From NCBI GenBank assembly GCA_023421875.1, contig JAEZSM010000145.1, positions 1-9,172 on the forward strand: a stretch of DNA of 9,172 nucleotides, read 5' to 3'. The position numbers and the translations under genes are program-made. Positions within the stretch are counted from its first letter, which is position 1. The number at the start of each line of letters is the position of its first letter. This stretch comes from Spirochaetota bacterium (GTDB lineage Bacteria > Spirochaetota > Spirochaetia > Treponematales > Rectinemataceae). The notes beneath the pieces are model-generated. The model was given only the letters and a program-made list of their open reading frames with translations, did no database searches and had not been told where the DNA came from. Shown here in pieces: positions 5,846 to 9,172 of the stretch.

Positions 5846-6667
5846 TTACCTGTGCTCTTTCGTCACATCTTCACGAAGATTATGCACTCTCGTTTTCGTA
5901 AGTACCGAGAGGAGCTCTGAGAGTATTGACACGGCAATTTCCTCGGGTGTTTCGGCTCCGATATCCAAGCCTACAGGAGCGTGGATTTTGTCGAGCCTTT
6001 CCTTTGGACAGCCTTCGGCCTCTAAATCCTCGAACAGTTTGCTGACTTTTTTTCTCGAACCAAGAAGCCCCAAATACGACCAGGATTTGTCGATGAGCGC
6101 CCGGAGCGCTTCGGCGTCCCTGGAATGGGTAGCGATGACAATGGATCGACTTGAATCCTCTGGGAGCCTGGCGAGCAGGCCGCCGAGATCTTTATCGACA
6201 TGGAAAACCGCTGCTTTTGGAAAGCCCTCCAGTCTGAGGGGTTCTTCCCTATCGTCGGCGATTTCGATGGAAAAACCCGCATAGTCCGCCAATCGCGCCA
6301 GGGCGAGACCAACATGGCCTGCTCCGACGATCAGCAATCTCCGACGTGCGGGGATTACATCGATGTACAATTCCTGAGCCCCACCGCAATGCATGAGGGG
6401 AGACTCTTCGTTCTGATTTTCCGTGAGCTCGTAGCGGAGCAGCCTGGGCTTCGATGCGGCGATGCAGGTGAGGGCTTCGGAAACGACCTTGGTTTCCAGG
6501 TCTCCCCCGCCGATTGTGCCGAGGCTGCTGCCGTCGGCGCGGACCAGAAGCCTGGCCCTGGTGCGGGGTGTGGAGCCTGAGCTGGAGAGGATACTCACCA
6601 GGGCGAAAGCCCTGCCCTGGGCGCTAAGGGCTGCCGCTTCGGCCAGAACTTTTGCATCCTCGCTCAT
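5846..6667 (-). CDS. xdhC: XdhC/CoxI-family molybdenum-enzyme maturation factor
   Basis: 273 residues. Family members bind molybdenum cofactor and promote its sulfuration and insertion into xanthine-dehydrogenase-type or CO-dehydrogenase-type molybdenum hydroxylases; they are cytosolic chaperones, not part of the final enzyme. Seen here: the N-terminal XdhC domain with GSTPRTRARLLVRADGSSLGT (31-51) and IGGGDLE (52-58), the conserved Cys in HCGG (93-96), and a Rossmann-type domain opening with LLIVGAGHVGLALARLA (111-127). Later come DDREE (138-142), ATHSRDAEALRALI (179-192), LGLLGSRKK (199-207) and PVGLDIGAETPEEIAVSIL (231-249), all typical. The start is 3 bases after the glyS stop, with GAGGG inside the end of glyS about 9 bases upstream, so it is probably cotranscribed with glyS. 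No molybdenum hydroxylase or cofactor gene is in the window, which is odd for this chaperone. Family is firm; target enzyme unknown. Confidence 0.9.
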   Translation of the reverse strand: MSEDAKVLAEAAALSAQGRAFALVSILSSSGSTPRTRARLLVRADGSSLGTIGGGDLETKVVSEALTCIAASKPRLLRYELTENQNEESPLMHCGGAQELYIDVIPARRRLLIVGAGHVGLALARLADYAGFSIEIADDREEPLRLEGFPKAAVFHVDKDLGGLLARLPEDSSRSIVIATHSRDAEALRALIDKSWSYLGLLGSRKKVSKLFEDLEAEGCPKERLDKIHAPVGLDIGAETPEEIAVSILSELLSVLTKTRVHNLREDVTKEHR

Positions 6668-6670
6668 CTG

Positions 6671-8041
6671 CTATACCCTCTTGTACGACTTGATCTTGCT
6701 GCGCAGATACTCATGGAGCGATGCCCTGGGAACCCTGTCCTGGAGCATGGTATCCCTGTCCCGGACGGTGACGGTGCCGTCTTCCTTGGACTGGTAGTCG
6801 ATGGTGACGCAGTAGGGAGTGCCGATCTCATCCTGGCGGCGGTAGCGTCTGCCGATGGCCCCGGACTGGTCGTAATCGGTGGAATAGTCCTCTTTCAGCT
6901 CCGCCCTGATATCCCGGGCCAACTCCGCAAGTCCGTCCTTCTTCATGAGGGGAAGAACCGCCACGGTTACCGGTGCCACGAGGGGGTGAAAGTGGAGCAC
7001 GCTGCGCCAGTCGTCGTCGTTGCCCTTGTCTGCCACTTTCTGGTCCTCGTAGGCGTCGCAAAGCACAGCCAAAAGCTGCCTGGTTAGGCCCGCGCTGGTC
7101 TCTATAATATAGGGGATGTACCGGGCGTTCCCGTTGTCCTGATCGATGTACTGCATGTCCTTGCCCGAGAATTCCTGATGCCGGGTCAGGTCGTAATCGG
7201 TGCGGTTGTGAACCCCTTCCAATTCCTTAAAGCCCATGGGGAACTCGTATTCGATGTCGTAGGCGTCTTTGGCGTAGTGAGCGAGTTCGTCCGGCCCATG
7301 CTGATGCCAGCGGAGCTTGTCCATCCGGACTCCCAGCTTTTCGTAGTAAGCCCAACGCTGGGCTCGCCAGTAGTCGAAGAATTTCTCATCCTCGCCGGGC
7401 TTTACGAAATACTGCATTTCCATCTGCTCGAACTCGCAGGTGCGGAAGATAAAGTTTTTTGTGACAATCTCGTTGCGAAATGCCTTGCCCACCTGGGCGA
7501 TGCCGAAGGGAATCTTCATGCGGTTGGACTGGACGATGTTCTTGTAATTGACATAGATGCCCTGGGCCGTCTCGGGGCGGAGGTATATGAGGCCTGTCCC
7601 ATCGTCTACCGGTCCGATATTGGTCTTGAACATGAGGTTGAATTTACGGGTATCGGTGAGTTCGCCGCCGCAGTCGGGACACTCTTTGCGGGCGAGTTTG
7701 TCCTGGTCGATCTGGTCGGCCCTGAAGCGGGTCTTGCATTTTTTGCAGTCCACCAGCGGGTCGGTGAAATTTTCCACGTGCCCCGAGGCTTCCCAGACCC
7801 TAGGATGCATAAGAATGGCTGCGTCCAGGCCGACGATATCATCGTGGAGTTGGGTCATCTCCTTCCACCAAAACCTCGCAATGCGGTTCTTGAGCTCGAC
7901 TCCCATGGGTCCGTAGTCCCAGGCGCCTGCCTGGCCCCCGTAGATCTCCGAAGACTGAAAGACAAATCCTCGTCGCTTGGCCAGCGAGACGATTTTTTCC
8001 ATGCTGAGGGATTCCTTGATCTGGGGATTCTGTGCTGCCAT
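6671..8041 (-). CDS. glyS: Glycyl-tRNA synthetase, dimeric alpha2 type
   Basis: Class II synthetase charging tRNA-Gly; the single-chain, eukaryote-like form and not the alpha2beta2 enzyme. 456 residues from the ATG at 8041, chosen because AGGAG (8054-8050) lies 8 bases upstream; a longer frame back to 8104 has an N-terminus unlike the family. Motif 1 region SSEIYGGQAGAWDYGPMGVELKNRI (30-54). A zinc-ribbon pair CKKC (99-102) and CPDCGG (121-126) sits in the insert, with all four cysteines kept. Substrate loop YLRPETAQGIYVNY (153-166). Motif 2 GKAFRNEI...FRTCEFEQMEMQYF (185-212). Motif 3 SAGLTRQLLAVL (316-327). The C-terminal anticodon-binding domain runs from about 350 (HPLVAPVTVAVLPL...) to the end. 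Followed 3 bases later by xdhC. A terminator separates it from the binding-protein gene upstream, so it has its own promoter. Confidence 0.96.
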   Translation of the reverse strand: MAAQNPQIKESLSMEKIVSLAKRRGFVFQSSEIYGGQAGAWDYGPMGVELKNRIARFWWKEMTQLHDDIVGLDAAILMHPRVWEASGHVENFTDPLVDCKKCKTRFRADQIDQDKLARKECPDCGGELTDTRKFNLMFKTNIGPVDDGTGLIYLRPETAQGIYVNYKNIVQSNRMKIPFGIAQVGKAFRNEIVTKNFIFRTCEFEQMEMQYFVKPGEDEKFFDYWRAQRWAYYEKLGVRMDKLRWHQHGPDELAHYAKDAYDIEYEFPMGFKELEGVHNRTDYDLTRHQEFSGKDMQYIDQDNGNARYIPYIIETSAGLTRQLLAVLCDAYEDQKVADKGNDDDWRSVLHFHPLVAPVTVAVLPLMKKDGLAELARDIRAELKEDYSTDYDQSGAIGRRYRRQDEIGTPYCVTIDYQSKEDGTVTVRDRDTMLQDRVPRASLHEYLRSKIKSYKRV

Positions 8042-8049
8042 TATGCCTG

Positions 8050-8054
8050 CTCCT
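8050..8054 (-). promoter_or_regulatory. Ribosome binding site fixing the glyS start
   Basis: AGGAG on the minus strand, 8 bases before the ATG at 8041. It rules in favour of this start over the in-frame start at 8104, whose extra 21 residues (MLSPGTQQRSTHRKQRTGAG...) do not resemble the family N-terminus. Confidence 0.8.
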
Positions 8055-8140
8055 GTGCGCTGCTTCCGATGAGTGGAACGCTGTTGAGTACCGGGGGATA
8101 GCACAGCGGAGTGTGAGCTTCCGCCCGGCCGTTGGCAAGG

Positions 8141-8146
8141 AGTATA
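8141..8146 (-). promoter_or_regulatory. Candidate -10 box of glyS
   Basis: TATACT on the minus strand within GGTATATACTCC, an A+T island in G+C-rich DNA between the upstream terminator and glyS. I see no good -35 box at 16-18 bases. Transcription would start near 8134, with a leader of about 93 bases. The leader can form a weak GCGGA/TCCGC hairpin (8106-8110 with 8120-8124) but shows no T-box sequence. Confidence 0.35.
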
Positions 8147-8187
8147 TACCGCGCAAGCCTGGCAGGGCGAGGGGTCGGAGTTGAAGA

Positions 8188-8224
8188 AAGGGCTGCCCGG
8201 GAATAAGAATCCCGAACAGCCCTT
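8188..8224 (-). terminator. Intrinsic terminator of the binding-protein gene
   Basis: AAGGGCTG (8188-8195) pairs with CAGCCCTT (8217-8224). After a two-base internal mismatch, CGGGA (8198-8202) pairs with TCCCG (8210-8214), leaving a 7-base loop. On the minus strand the stem is followed by TCTTC, giving an imperfect T-run. It lies 29 bases after the binding-protein stop and isolates that gene from glyS. Confidence 0.8.
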
Positions 8225-8253
8225 GGCTTTAGAAACTACGCTTGACTAAAGGC

Positions 8254-9172
8254 TTAAGGCTCGACTGTGGTGTTGTAAACCTGCTGGCCGTCCTTCATCT
8301 CGATGATGACGACGGACTTGACCGGGTTACGGTTCTCGTCGTAGCTGATCTGTCCGCCCACGCAGGCCAGGTCGGTAGTTTTAAGCGCGTCGCGGATGGC
8401 TTCGTTGTTGGTCTTGCCCGCCCGCTTGATGGCATCCAGAAGAATATTCATGCCATCGTAGGCAAGGACGGCCAAGGCGTCAGGAGGAGCGCCGTACTTG
8501 GCGTTGTACTTGCGTACGATATCCTGGACCACAGGTCTGGTGTCGTCCTTGGAGTAGTGGTTGGTAAAGTAGCCGCCATTGACCGCGTCGCCGCCGATGT
8601 TGACCAGCTCGGAAGAATCCCAACCGTCGCAGCCGACAAGGGTGCCCTCGTAACCGAGTTCCCTGATCTGCTTGGCGATGAGTCCCACGTCGTTATAGTA
8701 GGCGGGGATATAAACCGTCTGGGGTTTGGCCTGGACAATCTTGGTGAGCTGGGCCTTAAAGTCGGTGGCGCCGGAGGGATATCCCTCACTGGCTACAATC
8801 TGCCCGCCCAGAGAGGTCAGCGAGGCGCTGAAGGTCTCGGCCAGGCCCTTAGAATAGTCGTTGCCCAGGTCGAATATCACGCCCGCGGTCTGGAATCCCA
8901 GGTTCTCCACGGCGAACTTGGCCATGACGGAGCCCTGGAAGGGGTCGATAAAGCAGCTTCTATAGATATAATCGCCGATCTGGGTAACCTTTTCGTTGGT
9001 AGCGGTGGGGGTCATCATGGGGATCTTGGCCGCCTGGGCGATGGGAGCGCCGGCCAGGGCGACCCTGGAGGTTATGCCACCCACGATGGCTACGACCTTG
9101 TCCTGCTCGATAAGCTTGCTGAATACGGCAGCGCCTTCGGCAGGATCACCCTTATCGTCTTCGACGATGAGG
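8254..9172 (-). CDS. Periplasmic branched-chain amino acid-type binding protein of an ABC transporter, N-terminus outside window
   Basis: The last 305 residues of a type I periplasmic binding protein (Peripla_BP_6, LivJ/LivK-like), which captures Leu/Ile/Val or another small ligand outside the membrane and delivers it to an ABC permease. The frame is open to the right edge and reads LIVEDDKGDPAEGAAVFSKL before VVAIVGGITSRVALAGAPIAQAAKIPMMTPTAT, the conserved hinge and ligand-binding stretch of the family; the GTG at 9084 is therefore an internal Val, not a start. Further typical segments are GNDYSKGLAETFSASLTSLGG, TDFKAQLTKIV...VYIPAYYNDVGLIAKQIRELG and LAVLAYDGMNILLDAIKRAG. Roughly the first 60-80 residues, including the signal peptide or lipobox, are missing from view. 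The gene ends at an intrinsic terminator with no permease gene downstream, so any transport partners lie upstream outside the window or elsewhere. Ligand is uncertain; amides and urea are alternatives in this family. Confidence 0.9.
   Translation of the reverse strand, partial: LIVEDDKGDPAEGAAVFSKLIEQDKVVAIVGGITSRVALAGAPIAQAAKIPMMTPTATNEKVTQIGDYIYRSCFIDPFQGSVMAKFAVENLGFQTAGVIFDLGNDYSKGLAETFSASLTSLGGQIVASEGYPSGATDFKAQLTKIVQAKPQTVYIPAYYNDVGLIAKQIRELGYEGTLVGCDGWDSSELVNIGGDAVNGGYFTNHYSKDDTRPVVQDIVRKYNAKYGAPPDALAVLAYDGMNILLDAIKRAGKTNNEAIRDALKTTDLACVGGQISYDENRNPVKSVVIIEMKDGQQVYNTTVEP

Noticed and set aside
5435..5920. Open frame on the plus strand overlapping the HU gene
   Set aside because: It runs through the HU gene in another frame and then through the terminator hairpin; the HU frame has the ribosome site and the family signature.
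6598..6620. CCAGGGC/GCCCTGG inverted repeat in the 5' part of xdhC
   Set aside because: Seven pairs with competing inner GGGC/GCCC pairing in G+C-rich coding sequence; likely chance, and no T-run or repeat copy was seen.
7178..8101. Long open frame on the plus strand opposite glyS
   Set aside because: It is antisense to the conserved glyS sequence and its apparent hydrophobic character mirrors glyS codons; no ribosome site or family resemblance is seen.
8042..8140. Possible T-box or glycine riboswitch in the glyS leader
   Set aside because: No T-box conserved sequence, no terminator/antiterminator pair and no tandem glycine-aptamer features; only a weak 5-bp hairpin is visible.
1..9172. CRISPR arrays, tRNA/rRNA genes, insertion sequences, phage or defence genes
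   Set aside because: No regularly spaced repeats, no cloverleaf-like sequence, no transposase or integrase motifs and no defence-type proteins were found on either strand.

Overview
The window is a stretch of ordinary, densely packed bacterial chromosome. It is G+C-rich by eye, with clear AGGAG-type ribosome binding sites, short overlaps inside operons and intrinsic terminators. A dimeric alpha2-type glycyl-tRNA synthetase, a BmpA-type nucleoside ABC transporter, an HU-like protein and a branched-chain amino acid binding protein would all fit a spirochaete (Treponema/Spirochaeta relatives). That placement is an impression from protein sequence style and is tentative. No mobile element, CRISPR array, tRNA or rRNA was seen.

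Layout. (1) Positions 1-4027, plus strand: the distal part of a purine nucleoside uptake and salvage operon. It holds the end of a tandem-domain ABC ATPase, two permeases (4-bp and 8-bp overlaps), a DeoD-type purine nucleoside phosphorylase, and an NfsB/YfkO-like nitroreductase starting 10 bp after the phosphorylase. (2) Positions 4033-5283, minus strand: tyrS, convergent with the nitroreductase, only 5 bp apart, with a good promoter and a very short leader. (3) Positions 5284-5501: divergent intergenic region with the tyrS promoter on one side and an A+T-rich region before the HU gene on the other. (4) Positions 5502-5801, plus strand: an HU-family nucleoid protein, ended by a perfect 12-bp stem terminator that also serves the convergent xdhC. 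(5) Positions 5846-8041, minus strand: glyS followed 3 bp later by xdhC, probably cotranscribed. (6) Positions 8188-8224: a terminator. (7) Positions 8254-9172, minus strand: a periplasmic Leu/Ile/Val-type binding protein whose N-terminus lies beyond the window.

Functionally, the left operon would import purine nucleosides by ABC transport and split them with phosphate into base and ribose-1-phosphate. XdhC normally matures xanthine-dehydrogenase-type enzymes and so touches the same purine theme, but no molybdenum hydroxylase is in the window and the link is inference. The rest is housekeeping: two aminoacyl-tRNA synthetases and HU.

I did not find a convincing undescribed system. The items most worth a second look are: a perfect 13-bp inverted repeat inside tyrS; two terminators with the same 8-bp stem arms; a short tandem duplication over the convergent stop codons; an Asp in place of the usual Glu in the phosphorylase sugar site; a naturally degenerate second ATPase site; and an orphan xdhC behind glyS.
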